A stretch of 64,000 nt of DNA. Origin: an uncultured Alphaproteobacteria bacterium (GTDB lineage: Bacteria > Pseudomonadota > Alphaproteobacteria > Rhodobacterales > Rhodobacteraceae). The notes under the pieces are model-generated. The model searched no databases. It was not told the origin of the DNA and saw only the letters and a program-made list of their open reading frames with translations. Position numbers and translations under genes: made by a program. The stretch is taken from contig CACNDI010000004.1 of NCBI GenBank assembly GCA_902619165.1, forward strand, positions 1 through 64,000, given 5' to 3'. This document shows positions 44,697-58,870 of the stretch, in pieces. How positions within the stretch are numbered: the first letter of the stretch is position 1; each line of letters opens with the position of its first letter.

Positions 44697-45455
44697 TCAA
44701 TTAACTTTCAGTAAATATTTTATTTCTTTAGGGCTCGGTTGGAATAAGTCGACGTCAAGGCATGTCTTGGATAGCGTTTTGTGATGGGTTACAAAAGATC
44801 CTCCTGCCGCGATGGGTAATGCGAAATTCTTTCTAATTCGATCGGTAATTATGTTACTTTGATTGACCATGTTTTCACTGCCAATTGAGACACCAATTAG
44901 CTGAAAATTGCCAAATTCTAGGAGTTTAAATAGATCTGATTCGCTATATCCAATAGCTATTTGGGCATTAAAGTTTTCTTTTTTCAATTTTAATGCAGCT
45001 AAGTAAGAACCAAAAGTATGATTTTCGCCTTCTAAGGTAAAAAGTAAAATTTTTGGTGCCGATTTAAGAGTATCTTCAGGCTCAAGATATAGCGACTCCA
45101 GTTCTTGGCAAAGTAGTCTCAACTTGCTTACAGCTATAGTAACTTCGGAAAATGTCATTGTGTCTTGTTTCCATGAATCACCCAATTTTTCTGCAATAAT
45201 TGGCGCTATTCCTTCAAAGAAAAATTGTACAGCCAGTCCATTATCTAGCTCTTTTCTGATCAACTTAATTGTGTGTTCGGGTTCATCAGTCACAAGAGAG
45301 TTAAAAAATGATGAAGTGAGGTCGGCACTATAAAATTTTTGGTCTATGTTTCCGTTAGCAATTTCGCTAAGAGCTATTTTTGCCAGACTCTCAGGGTGTA
45401 TACCTAAACCCCCTTGCCCAGAATAACTTAATCTACTGTATATATCGTTATTCAT
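44697..45455 (-). CDS. aerR: Cobalamin-binding antirepressor AerR/PpaA
   Basis: A 252-residue protein from the ATG at 45455, with a cobalamin-binding-like domain: EGENHTFGSYLAALKLKK contains the E-x-H-x-x-G version of the B12 motif (His146 in this form), followed by the GVSIGSEN and AAGGSFV loops. AerR/PpaA binds adenosylcobalamin as a light sensor and antagonises PpsR/CrtJ. The frame stays open to an in-frame GTG at 45521, adding 22 residues; Rhodobacter capsulatus AerR is reported to occur as long and short isoforms from alternative starts. It sits between ppsR and bchF, as in Rhodobacter. Confidence 0.9.
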   Translation of the reverse strand: MNNDIYSRLSYSGQGGLGIHPESLAKIALSEIANGNIDQKFYSADLTSSFFNSLVTDEPEHTIKLIRKELDNGLAVQFFFEGIAPIIAEKLGDSWKQDTMTFSEVTIAVSKLRLLCQELESLYLEPEDTLKSAPKILLFTLEGENHTFGSYLAALKLKKENFNAQIAIGYSESDLFKLLEFGNFQLIGVSIGSENMVNQSNIITDRIRKNFALPIAAGGSFVTHHKTLSKTCLDVDLFQPSPKEIKYLLKVN

Positions 45456-45498
45456 GTCATAAGTCTGAGGCCTTAAGAGATAATAGTCAAGATTTCTA

Positions 45499-45516
45499 TG
45501 TAATTTATTATTTACA
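45499..45516. promoter_or_regulatory. PpsR/CrtJ operator next to the aerR start
   Basis: A perfect TGT-N12-ACA palindrome 43 bases upstream of the aerR ATG and within the extra codons of the GTG-initiated long form. It may control aerR, with the two bchF-proximal operators further right. Confidence 0.6.
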
Positions 45517-45578
45517 CACACCTCGGTTCTTTCGATTTTTATTTTGTAGAGCAGTAAATGCGCTTGTTTTCCCTCTCG

Positions 45579-45596
45579 TGTAATCTTTTTTCAACA
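45579..45596. promoter_or_regulatory. PpsR/CrtJ operator 1 of the aerR/bchF region
   Basis: A perfect TGT-N12-ACA palindrome in the divergent gap, 41 bases (start to start, about four helical turns) from the operator overlapping the bchF -35. Confidence 0.7.
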
Positions 45597-45619
45597 AATA
45601 AAAAGATTTATTTAAAATA

Positions 45620-45637
45620 TGTAACTTTTTGTTGACA
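45620..45637. promoter_or_regulatory. PpsR/CrtJ operator 2 of the aerR/bchF region
   Basis: A perfect palindrome ending in GACA whose right end is the -35 TTGACA of the bchF promoter, so binding should block bchF transcription. Confidence 0.75.
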
Positions 45638-45659
45638 CTTTGGAATGGTTCGCTACCAT
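45632..45659 (+). promoter_or_regulatory. Probable bchF promoter
   Basis: Consensus -35 TTGACA (45632-45637), 16-base spacer, -10 TACCAT (45654-45659), about 40 bases before the bchF ATG. It would drive the long bchF-to-hemA run. Confidence 0.55.
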
Positions 45660-45699
45660 TTTTTAGTACGTAAAGCTTTATTTCAGAGGTCTCGTAAGT

Positions 45700-48983
<3,284 letters not shown>

Positions 48984-48994
<11 letters not shown>

Positions 48995-51900
48995 ATCATT
49001 TAAAAAAGATCCGTATACACTAGTAATGCTAACCTTAGATGCGCATTCTATTGGTTCAGTAGAACGAATAAAGAACAGGTTTAGCAAAATTTATCCTGAG
49101 CTAGAGATAATTGTGCACGCAGCAGCATCCTGGGAAGAAGATCCAAGTAGTTTGCTTAAAACAAAGGAGGATCTTGCAAGGGCAAATATGGTTCTTATCA
49201 CTTTAGTTTTTTTGGAGGACCATATTTCAGCAATCCTTCCAGATTTGAAAAAAGCCAGGGAAAAGTGTGATCTTATGCTTGGACTAGTCTCATCAAAAGA
49301 AATTGTGAATCTTACAAAAATGGGTGGCTTAGATATGTCTAAACCCTCCTCAGGAGTGCTAAAGTTCTTGAAAAAACTGAGAGGAGATAAAAATAAAGTT
49401 ACTGGAGGGGAAAAACAAATGGCTATTCTTCGCCAGATCCCGAAAGTCTTGAAATTTATACCTGGAAAAGCCCAGGATTTGAGAGCCTATTTCCTATCCA
49501 TGCAATATTGGTTGGCAGGATCTGAAGAAAACATTGAGAGTCTTTTTTGCTTTTTATTGTCGAGATATAGCTCACTTAATAATAGTTCAAAGGTCGAGAT
49601 TAAATCACCTGTTGAATACCCTGAAACAGGCCTCTATCATCCCGATATACCGAAGAGAATTACTGAAAATATTTCAGAAATCCCTTTTGCAAAACACTCA
49701 ATAGGTACCGTAGGTCTTCTTTTGATGAGATCCTATGTTCTCTCTGGAGACACTGCACATTATGATCAAGTTATAAGAAGTTTAGAAGCACAGGGTTTAA
49801 AGGTTATTCCAGCGTTTGCCGCAGGTTTAGATGCTAGGCCAGCAATAAATAAATATTTTGTGCAAAATGCTAAGGCATCAATCGACACATTTCTATCTTT
49901 GACAGGGTTTAGTTTGGTTGGCGGACCGGCATACAATAGTAGTAAAGCTGCGGAGGAAGCTTTAGCTGAGTTAGATGTACCCTATATTGCAGCGCATGCT
50001 ATTGAGTTCCAGAACCTTAATCAGTGGGATAAAAGTGATGGTGGACTTAATCCAATAGAGACGACGATTTTAGTGTCTTTACCAGAGTTAGACGGAGCAA
50101 CTAACCCAACAGTTTTTGGAGGAAGATTGGGTGAAGAAGGAGGCTGTAGTTGTTGCGTGCAATTAAGAACTGGTAACGAGAAAGCATTCGATATGGTTCC
50201 TTGTTTTGAAAGGATAAAAAGCTTATCCGAAAAGACTCGCAGACTAGTTAAACTTAAGAGAAAAGAAAATTCGGAAAAGAAAGTAGGAGTTATTTTATAT
50301 GGATTCCCTCCTAATGCTGGTTCTATTGGAACTGCTGCTTACTTGAGTGTATTCGAGAGCTTATACAATGTACTAAAGTCAATGAAAAGCGAAGGTTACG
50401 AAATTGAACTTCCTAATTCTACCAACGATTTAAGAGAAGCCGTCTTGGATGGAAATTCATGCAAGTACGGTCAAGAAGCAAATGTAATTGAGCGTGTTGA
50501 CGGCGCTGAAATAGTTGAAAATGAACCATATTTGAAGGAAATAGAGGAAGTATGGGGACCAGCTCCGGGAAAGATTCAATCAGATGGCACAGGTGTTTTC
50601 ATTCTTGGGAAAAAGCTTGGTAACATAGTAGTGGGTATTCAGCCGACCTTTGGGTACGAAGGAGACCCAATGAGATTATTATTTGAAAAAGGCTTTGCTC
50701 CTACTCATGCTTTTTCTACGTTTTATAGATGGATGCGAAATGGCTTTAAAGTTGATGCGTTTTTGCATTTTGGGATGCATGGTGCTTTGGAATTTATGCC
50801 AGGAAAAAAAGTTGGGTCTAGCTCAAAGTGTTGGCCCGATCGATTAATAGGTGATATTCCTAATATTTACCTATATGCAGCAAATAATCCTTCTGAGGCT
50901 TCACTAGCTAAGAGAAGAACAAATGCCGTTGTAATATCCCATCTCACTCCACCTCTTGCAAAAGCAGGTCTCTATAAAGGTCTTATTGAACTAAAAGAGA
51001 GTGTTATTCAATATCGAGAACTGGCTGATGATGACGGTAATAAGAAAAAACTAGAAAATCTTATAATTGATCAGGCTAAACTCGTCAATTTTAAAGATTT
51101 CGATACTATCGAGAATTTATGGCTAAAAATAATAGAAAGCGAGGATGCTTTAATTCCCGATGGGTTACATATTGTGGGCCGAGAGTTAAGCGAAGAAAAG
51201 CTAAAAGAGTATGATGGATATTTAAGAGAAAGCCATAATCATCAAGAAGTGGGCAAGCTTTTAGAGAAGTTAAAAAAGCAAACAGAAGTCGAAGGAATAA
51301 TTAATGCCTTAAATGGCCAATTTATTAGGCCGGTTCCGGGGGGTGACTTGATTAGGTCGCCCGATATTGTTCCAACCGGACGAAATGTACATGCTTTTGA
51401 TCCATTCAGAATGCCTTCTCTTTTTGCCATGAAAGAGGGAGAGCAGCAAGCAGAACTATTATTGTCGAAGCACGAAACCTATCCTAATTCGGTCGCAATG
51501 GTTTTGTGGGGTTCAGACAATATAAAATCTGACGGACTATCTATAGCACAGGCAATGGCTCTAATGGGCGCTATGCCAAAGTTTGATGATTACGGAAGAT
51601 TGTGTGGCGCAGAGCTTATTCCACTATCTGATCTTGGAAGGCCGCGGATAGATGTCTTAATGACTCTCTCTGGCATTTTTAGAGACCTATTGCCATTACA
51701 GGTCAGAATGCTTGCTAGTGCTGCTTATAAGGCTTCTCTTGTAGAAGAACCCTTGGATATGAATTTTATCAGAGCAAATACTTTAAAACATCAAAAAGAG
51801 ATGAACATTGATATTAAGTCAGCTGCACTCAGAGTTTTTTCAAATGCGGAGGGTGCATATGGCTCAAATGTGAGTCACCTCATTGATACTTCTTCGTGGG

Positions 51901-52559
51901 ATGATGAGGAAGAGCTGGCCGATACTTTTAACAATAGAAAAGGATTTGCCTATGGCTTGGATGGGAAATGTACTAAACAGTCTGAACTACTTTCATCCGC
52001 TTTGAAAAAAGTCGATTTTGCTTATCAAAACTTAGAAAGTGTCGAATTGGGCGTAACAACTATAGATCACTATTTTGATACACTTGGTGGAATTAGCAGA
52101 GCTGTAAAAAAAGCAAATGGAGGAGATGCAATCCCGGTTTATATAGGGGATCAAACCAGAGGTGATGCAGCAGTAAGGACCTTATCTGAGCAAATTAATT
52201 TAGAGACTAGAACTAGGTCATTGAACCCAAAATGGTTTGAGCCGCTTCTTCAACATGGTCATGAAGGTGTTAGACAAATTGAAGCTCAAATTACCAACAC
52301 ATTAGGTTGGTCTGCGACCACCGGGCAAGTTAATCCTGATCTCTATGATCAACTTTCAGAAACATTTGTTTTAGATGAGGAGATGAGAAGAAAGCTTTCG
52401 GAACTAAATCCTAAGGCCAGTCTTAGGGTGGCAAATAGACTGCTTGAAGCGCATGAAAGAGAGTATTGGCAACCAGATCAAGATACGCTTGATGCGTTAA
52501 GAAAAGGTGCTGATGAATTGGAAGATAAAGTTGAAGGTGTAGGCCTTGCAGCAGAATAA
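48984..52559 (+). CDS. bchH: Magnesium chelatase subunit H
   Basis: A 1191-residue porphyrin-binding subunit. The ATG at 48984 ([25 protein letters not shown]) fits the family start; ATGs and a TTG further upstream (48966, 48921) lie deeper inside bchB and are less likely. Conserved blocks include [19 protein letters not shown] (near the middle) and the C-terminal [15 protein letters not shown] and [14 protein letters not shown]. It binds protoporphyrin IX and receives Mg2+ driven by BchI-BchD. Fifteen bases separate it from bchL. Confidence 0.96.
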
Positions 52560-53476
<917 letters not shown>

Positions 53477-53477
<1 letters not shown>

Positions 53478-54157
53478 TGCAGAATACTTATCTTGCTAAA
53501 CGAGCAAGACTAGAGAATTATTTCAATGAAGTATCCAGTGATGCTTGGGATAAGCTTACGTCGAATGAACCTGTTTCCTTTGTACGCCAATTAGTTAGAG
53601 AAGGGCGTGAAAAAATGCAAGCAGCAATAATAGAAAAGCTTCCCAAGGATTTAAGAGGTACAAGAATATTGGATGCCGGATGTGGTACCGGGGTACTTTC
53701 ACGGATGCTAGATGAAAAAGGAGCAGAAGTTGTTGGCGTCGATATCTCTGAAAAATTGATAGAGGTAGCTAAAAACAGAAGTAGTTTAAATAAAAATATT
53801 GAATATTTCGCAGGAGATATGAAAGAACAAAGCTTTGGTAACTTTGATTATATAATTGCAATGGATAGTTTGATTCATTATTCCACCGAAGATGTCATAT
53901 CCTCGATAGCCGATTTTTCTAGTAGAGCAAATAATTCAGTTCTTTTTACTGTTATACCGAGCACCTTTTTTCTTAATTCAAAGTTGCTTTTAGGAAAATT
54001 TTTTCCAAAGTCTGAAAGATCGCCAGAAGTAGTTCCAATTGAGTGGGGTCAGTTAGAGCAATTAGAAGCCCTGAAGATAAATGCTTCTCTTACAAAAATC
54101 AAAAGAATAAAGAGCTTTTTTTATGTGTCAGAAGCATGGGAGTTGGCAAACAGATGA
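53477..54157 (+). CDS. bchM: Mg-protoporphyrin IX O-methyltransferase BchM
   Basis: A 226-residue class I SAM methyltransferase with RILDAGCGTGVLSRMLDEKGAEVVGVDIS (about residues 62-90) and the N-terminal ARLENYFNEVSSDAWDKLTS typical of BchM. It methylates the C13 propionate of Mg-protoporphyrin IX, making the substrate of AcsF. The ATG at 53477 overlaps the bchL stop, with AGGA just upstream. Its end overlaps lhaA (ATGA). Confidence 0.95.
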
Positions 54158-55599
54158 TTATGTCAAAAAAAATGATAAAAGAGCTAAGTAGTTCATTATT
54201 ACCATTTTCTGATGCTGTGTCGAGCGAGCTACCAATGTCGAGTTTGCTAAGACTTTCATTATTTCAAGTATCTGTGGGAATAGCTACTGTCTTATTAGTT
54301 GGCACCCTTAATCGAGTAATGATTGTGGAGTTAGGTGTCGTAGCTTCATTGGTAGCAACCATGGTAGCTATTCCTATATTATTGGCTCCTTTGAGAGCTG
54401 TTTTGGGGTTTAAGTCTGATAATCATAAATCGCTTATTGGATGGAAGAGAATGCCTTATATTTGGTATGGAACAATGTGGCAGTTTGGGGGGCTGGCAGT
54501 TATGCCATTTTCGATAATTGTTCTATCAGGTGATCAAACAGTGGGCCCATGGTGGGCTGGACATATTTTAGTAGCTTTTTCATTTTTGGCTACAGGTATG
54601 GGCGCACATCTGACTCAAACGGCGGGATTAGCTTTAGCAGCTGACAGGGCAACGGATAAAACAAGGTCGCAGGTTGTTGCACTTCTTTATGTTATGTTTC
54701 TTCTAGGGATGGGTCTAGCTGCCTTGACTTTTGGACTCTTGTTAGCAGATTTTACAAAGTTCAAACTAATTCAAGTTGTCCAGGGAGCAGCCGTTGTAAC
54801 CCTTTTGCTGAATTTGGTTGCGATCTGGAGACAAGAAAAACTTATACCAGTAGAAAAGAAAAATATCTATAAGACTGAGGCTGGATTTATTCCCATAATG
54901 GGATTATTCCTTAAATCTCAGGGAGGGCGAGGTTTGCTATTAGTTGTATTCTTCGGAACTTTAGGTCTCTCTATGCAAGATATCTTACTAGAACCATATG
55001 GTGGGGAAATATTGGGATTGAGTGTCGCAGCTACCACAAATCTTACTGCAGTATGGGTTTTTGGAGCTCTATTTGGATTGTTTTTAGCCTCTAGGTCCCT
55101 AAAAAGAAAAAAAGGAGGGCCAATTAAATCAATAGTTTTTGCACTCTTTACAGCTATTGGTGGGCTATGTTTCGTAATTATGTCTGATCCAATGAAATTA
55201 GCCTCACTTTATTTTTTTGGATCATTTTTAATTGGTTTGGGTACTGGTTTATTTGCAGTGTCGACTTTGATAATTGCAATGACCATACCTATTTCAAAGG
55301 GGACGGGACGTGGTCTTGTTCTCGGTTCATGGGGGGCAGCTCAGGCAACGGCCGCTGGCTTGGGCATAGGTTTAGGTGGAATTTTAAATGACATTTCTAG
55401 ATCAGTTGTTGGTTCGGAGGGCTTGAATTTAGTTGTCTCTTCTAACGCAGCATTTTCGTATTTAGTTGTGTATCATTTAGAAATCTTCCTTCTATTTTTA
55501 ACATTAGCTTTTTTGGGGCCTCTTTCTCAATACCTATCTAGCCTTAGGCATGATGGTAAAAAATTGGGAAAATTTGGTTTTTCAGAAATGCCAACTTAA
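54154..55599 (+). CDS. lhaA: LH1 assembly protein LhaA (PucC-like)
   Basis: A 481-residue twelve-helix protein of the bacteriochlorophyll-delivery branch of MFS. LLRLSLFQVSVGIATVLLVGTLNRVMIVELGV near the N-terminus and MQDILLEPYGGEILGLS near the middle are LhaA hallmarks. It promotes LH1 assembly in the membrane. I choose the ATG at 54154 (ATGA overlap with bchM, GGGAG 11 bases upstream); the ATG at 54160 is an equal alternative. A frame extending to 54043 lies inside bchM and is rejected. Confidence 0.94.
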   Translation: MIMSKKMIKELSSSLLPFSDAVSSELPMSSLLRLSLFQVSVGIATVLLVGTLNRVMIVELGVVASLVATMVAIPILLAPLRAVLGFKSDNHKSLIGWKRMPYIWYGTMWQFGGLAVMPFSIIVLSGDQTVGPWWAGHILVAFSFLATGMGAHLTQTAGLALAADRATDKTRSQVVALLYVMFLLGMGLAALTFGLLLADFTKFKLIQVVQGAAVVTLLLNLVAIWRQEKLIPVEKKNIYKTEAGFIPIMGLFLKSQGGRGLLLVVFFGTLGLSMQDILLEPYGGEILGLSVAATTNLTAVWVFGALFGLFLASRSLKRKKGGPIKSIVFALFTAIGGLCFVIMSDPMKLASLYFFGSFLIGLGTGLFAVSTLIIAMTIPISKGTGRGLVLGSWGAAQATAAGLGIGLGGILNDISRSVVGSEGLNLVVSSNAAFSYLVVYHLEIFLLFLTLAFLGPLSQYLSSLRHDGKKLGKFGFSEMPT

Positions 55600-55623
55600 C
55601 CATGAAAATCAGGAGAATATCAA

Positions 55624-56394
55624 ATGGAACCTTATAACGTAATATTTTTTGGGAATGTGGATTTGGCACAAATTTCCCTCTATGCATTTTGGTTATTTTT
55701 TGCAGGCTTAGTTATATATTTGCAAAGAGAGAATATGAGAGAAGGGTATCCCTTAGAGAATGAGGAGGGTGATCTTAGTGCTAATCAAGGACCATATGGA
55801 GGTCCGTCAGAGACAAAGACATTTAAGCTGCCGCACGGTAGGGGTAGCATTACTGTTCCAGAAAATGGAAAAGAAAAAAGAAAATTGTCTATTAAGAGGG
55901 AAAACATTGCAGGTGGAGCACCATTTTCGCCTACCGGAAATCCTATGACGGATGGCATAGGCGCCGCAGCTTGGGCTGAGCGAAGAGATGTTCCTGAACT
56001 GGATGGACATGGTAAGCCCAAGATAGTGCCCATGCGAACATTGAAAAAATACGAAGTATCAGCAGGAAAAGATCCACGAGGAATGAACGTTATATCAGCT
56101 GACAAAAAAATTGTCGGTAAAATTTCAGATCTTTGGGTGGATGCTCCAGAACAGCTTGTAAGATATCTTGAAATAGAGTTGAAAGATAAAACGTCATGCT
56201 TATTACCCATGCCGCTAGCACTAATTCGGAGCGATGGAGTTCATGTAAACACTCTTTATGGGAAACATTTCCCAAAAGTGCCAAGAACAAAAGCTCAGAC
56301 TAAAGTTACGATGTTAGAAGAGGATAAGATCTCTGCTTATTACAGTGGTGGCCAACTCTATGCCTCTTATGACAGATTGGTATCTGCATTTTAG
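55624..56394 (+). CDS. puhA: Photosynthetic reaction centre H subunit
   Basis: A 256-residue protein with one N-terminal helix (DLAQISLYAFWLFFAGLVIYLQRE, about residues 13-36) and a cytoplasmic PRC-barrel domain. YPLENEEG, PVGNP-type SPTGNPMTDGIGAAAWAERRDVPELD and VRYLEIEL (QB proton-path Glu region) are conserved. It caps the RC on the cytoplasmic side and tunes proton delivery to QB. It leads the puhABCD-acsF-puhE-hemA run. Confidence 0.97.
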   Translation: MEPYNVIFFGNVDLAQISLYAFWLFFAGLVIYLQRENMREGYPLENEEGDLSANQGPYGGPSETKTFKLPHGRGSITVPENGKEKRKLSIKRENIAGGAPFSPTGNPMTDGIGAAAWAERRDVPELDGHGKPKIVPMRTLKKYEVSAGKDPRGMNVISADKKIVGKISDLWVDAPEQLVRYLEIELKDKTSCLLPMPLALIRSDGVHVNTLYGKHFPKVPRTKAQTKVTMLEEDKISAYYSGGQLYASYDRLVSAF

Positions 56395-56403
56395 GGAGAA
56401 GAA

Positions 56404-57042
56404 ATGGAATATAAATCTAAATTAGAAGCGCATAAAAATATTTTGGATGCAATTCCAGAAGGCGAGAGTATTCTGTGGAAAGGAAAACCCTCTTTTTGGG
56501 GGTTTTCTTGGTATTTTTTTGGATTAAAGCTTTTAGCCTTTTATTTGATAATACTCTCAGTCGTATTCGCCGCGAGATTGACGGTTACTGATTTCTATAC
56601 AGCTTTTGCAGTTGACTTCCTACCCTTTCTTTCAAGCGGTATTTTAGCTTCGTTTATACTCATGGCTCTTGCTGGAATACAATCTCAAAGTTCTGTATAT
56701 ATTATCACCGAAAATAGAGTAATAATAAAAAGTGGTGCCGCCTTATCTTTTTTCATTTCTATACCATTTAAAAAAATAAAAGCAGTAAATTTGCAGAAAC
56801 GTAAGGGGTCTTTAGGAACAATTTCCTTTGAGTTAAGTTCTGGAAAGAGGGTTCCCTATATTTCATGTTGGCCAAGCGTGCGGCCTTGGAAACTCAAAAA
56901 CACTGAGCCTGCTTTTTCTTGTATAGAAGATGTAGACGAGGTTGCTACCATTTTAAGAAAGTCGGTAATGGCAAGGACGATAAGTCTTCAGACGCCCACA
57001 AGCGATCCAGATTTCAAGTCTCAAATAGAGCAAGGCGTATAA
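56404..57042 (+). CDS. puhB: Photosynthetic complex assembly protein PuhB
   Basis: A 212-residue protein with helices at about residues 37-60 and 75-97 and a bacterial PH-like domain (ITENRVIIKSGAALSFFISIPFKKIKAVNL, about 101-130). PuhB helps reaction-centre assembly in Rhodobacter. It lies 9 bases after puhA and directly abuts puhC. Confidence 0.9.
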   Translation: MEYKSKLEAHKNILDAIPEGESILWKGKPSFWGFSWYFFGLKLLAFYLIILSVVFAARLTVTDFYTAFAVDFLPFLSSGILASFILMALAGIQSQSSVYIITENRVIIKSGAALSFFISIPFKKIKAVNLQKRKGSLGTISFELSSGKRVPYISCWPSVRPWKLKNTEPAFSCIEDVDEVATILRKSVMARTISLQTPTSDPDFKSQIEQGV

Positions 57043-57495
57043 ATGCGAGATACAACAAAGCACAGAAAGGATGATTTGGTGCCAAAAGGGTTTCTATATG
57101 CCATATCTATTATGGTTGTGTTGTCCTTGTTGGTTGTATTCTCAGCATCTTTATTTCCTGGAAATAAATTTGATGTGCCTGATAAGATAGAAATTTTGGA
57201 TAAAGAAAATTTGATATTGGCAAAGCTAAACGATGGGTCAGTGTCAATAGCAAATTTACAAAATGAAGAACTACTTAATTCAAACGATGGTAAGAGTGGA
57301 TTTTTATCGGTGATTATGACTGGATTAGAGTATAATAGGAAAAAGGTAGGACTTGAGTTGTTAGATTCTTACCAGATCGAAATCAAAAGGTTTGCCTCTG
57401 GTAGGATATCCCTAGAGGATAGCAAAGCAAGTTGGAGTTTAAATGTAACGAGTTTTGGTAGTAAAAATAGTGAGCTATTTTTATCAATTTTTTAA
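57043..57495 (+). CDS. puhC: Photosynthetic complex assembly protein PuhC
   Basis: A 150-residue protein with a single N-terminal membrane helix (about residues 15-36) and a periplasmic C-terminal domain containing LNDGSVSI and the terminal FGSKNSELFLSIF. Length, topology and position match PuhC, which influences RC-LH1 organisation. It starts immediately after the puhB stop. Confidence 0.85.
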   Translation: MRDTTKHRKDDLVPKGFLYAISIMVVLSLLVVFSASLFPGNKFDVPDKIEILDKENLILAKLNDGSVSIANLQNEELLNSNDGKSGFLSVIMTGLEYNRKKVGLELLDSYQIEIKRFASGRISLEDSKASWSLNVTSFGSKNSELFLSIF

Positions 57496-57505
57496 AGGGG
57501 GGAAA

Positions 57506-57802
57506 ATGAGTTTTTTTAGAAAAAGAAGAGATAGTGCGCCGTGTACCATCGAAGTATCTAATACCTTTGAGTCTTTGCATGCACATGTAAGATTTAATAA
57601 TGGAGCGATCATATATCCAGGCGATGAGGTTATTGTCCATGGTGATCCTGTAAAAGCACCCTACGGAGAAGTAATTACGGAAGATAGAGAGGCTACAATT
57701 CTTAGAGCGACTCCCATTGAGAGACTTTGGACTAGGGTAGTTGGCAAATTAGAATTTATGGAAATCTGTGAGTTTTCGTTTTCAGAGGAGGTTTCTCTAT
57801 GA
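57506..57802 (+). CDS. puhD: Small conserved photosynthesis-cluster protein (puhD position)
   Basis: A 98-residue soluble protein from the ATG at 57506, which has a GGGGGG ribosome site; the longer frame from 57455 runs back into puhC and is rejected. Conserved-looking features are CTIEVSNTFESLHAHVRFNNG and PGDEVIVHGDPVKAPYGE. A protein of this size always sits between puhC and acsF in alphaproteobacterial clusters. Its biochemical role is not established. The stop overlaps acsF (ATGA). Confidence 0.75.
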   Translation: MSFFRKRRDSAPCTIEVSNTFESLHAHVRFNNGAIIYPGDEVIVHGDPVKAPYGEVITEDREATILRATPIERLWTRVVGKLEFMEICEFSFSEEVSL

Positions 57803-58854
57803 GTACTATTATTGATGACAATACAACCGATATGGCTATGGAGGAGACACTTATTAGCCCAAGGTTTTATACAACAAATTATAAAGAATTGGATAAAATT
57901 GATGTTTCATCAATAAGAGATGAATGGGATCCATTAATTAAGGAAATGCGCTCAGACCCAAACAAAAGACATTTTCAGAAAACGTCTGAGTGGGACGATT
58001 TTGATTTTAAGGATTTAGAGCCAGGATTAAGGAAAGAGTTCATTGACTTTTTGGTTAGCTCTCTCACCTCGGAGTTTTCCGGCTGTGTTCTTTATAAAGA
58101 GATGAAACGTCAGGGAAGTAACGCAGATATCTGTGAACTATTTGCCATGATGGCTAGAGATGAGGCTCGGCATGCCGGTTTCATTAATGATGCTTTAAGA
58201 GAAGCAAATATTGCTGTTAACTTGGGCTTTTTAACGAGAAAAAAGAAGTATACATACTTTGCTCCAAAGTTTATTTACTACGCGACTTATCTGTCAGAAA
58301 AAATAGGCTACGCTAGATACATTACGATTTATCGTCATTTGGAAAAGAACCCGAGTTCTAGATTTCATCCAATATTTAAATGGTTTGAAAAATGGTGTAA
58401 TGACGAATTTAGGCACGGGGAAGCCTTCGCATTGCTGATGCGATCCGATCCGAAGCTAACATCAGGTTTGAATATTTACTGGATAAAATTCTTTTTAGTT
58501 GCCGTTTATGCAACGATGTATGTAAGAGATCATGCTAGACCTGAGTTCCACAAAGCGCTGGGAGTAGAAATTGATTGGTATGATGACCAGGTTTTGAGGA
58601 TGACTACTGAAATTTCAAGACAAGTGTTTCCTATCGAAATAGATCACGATAACCCCAAGTGGATGATTGGATTAAAAAGAGTCAAAAAAGCTATGTTAGC
58701 CTATGGAAAAGCTAAGCAGTCAAAAGGTGTAAATGGATTACTTAAGCGACCTATAGCAGCATTGAATCTCGGCATAGCATTTGTGAGGTTATATGCTATT
58801 CCTGCAAAGAGGAACTCTGTACCTGAGACTAGTAGACTCCAACCGAGTTATTAA
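57799..58854 (+). CDS. acsF: Aerobic Mg-protoporphyrin IX monomethyl ester cyclase AcsF
   Basis: A 351-residue di-iron oxygenase with E-x-x-H motifs DEARHAGF (Glu122-His125) and DEFRHGEAF (Glu203-His206). It forms the fifth ring of (bacterio)chlorophyll using O2. It is the only cyclase in the window; the anaerobic BchE is absent. It overlaps puhD by 4 bases and is followed by puhE, with an 16-base gap. Confidence 0.97.
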   Translation: MSTIIDDNTTDMAMEETLISPRFYTTNYKELDKIDVSSIRDEWDPLIKEMRSDPNKRHFQKTSEWDDFDFKDLEPGLRKEFIDFLVSSLTSEFSGCVLYKEMKRQGSNADICELFAMMARDEARHAGFINDALREANIAVNLGFLTRKKKYTYFAPKFIYYATYLSEKIGYARYITIYRHLEKNPSSRFHPIFKWFEKWCNDEFRHGEAFALLMRSDPKLTSGLNIYWIKFFLVAVYATMYVRDHARPEFHKALGVEIDWYDDQVLRMTTEISRQVFPIEIDHDNPKWMIGLKRVKKAMLAYGKAKQSKGVNGLLKRPIAALNLGIAFVRLYAIPAKRNSVPETSRLQPSY

Positions 58855-58870
58855 AAGAAGAAAGAAGTTC

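Noticed and set aside
54043-54153. Extended lhaA frame starting inside bchM
   Set aside because: The added residues are bchM read in another frame and precede the conserved LhaA N-terminus.
57455-57505. Extended puhD frame starting inside puhC
   Set aside because: The ATG at 57506 has a strong ribosome site; the extension only reads the puhC end in another frame.
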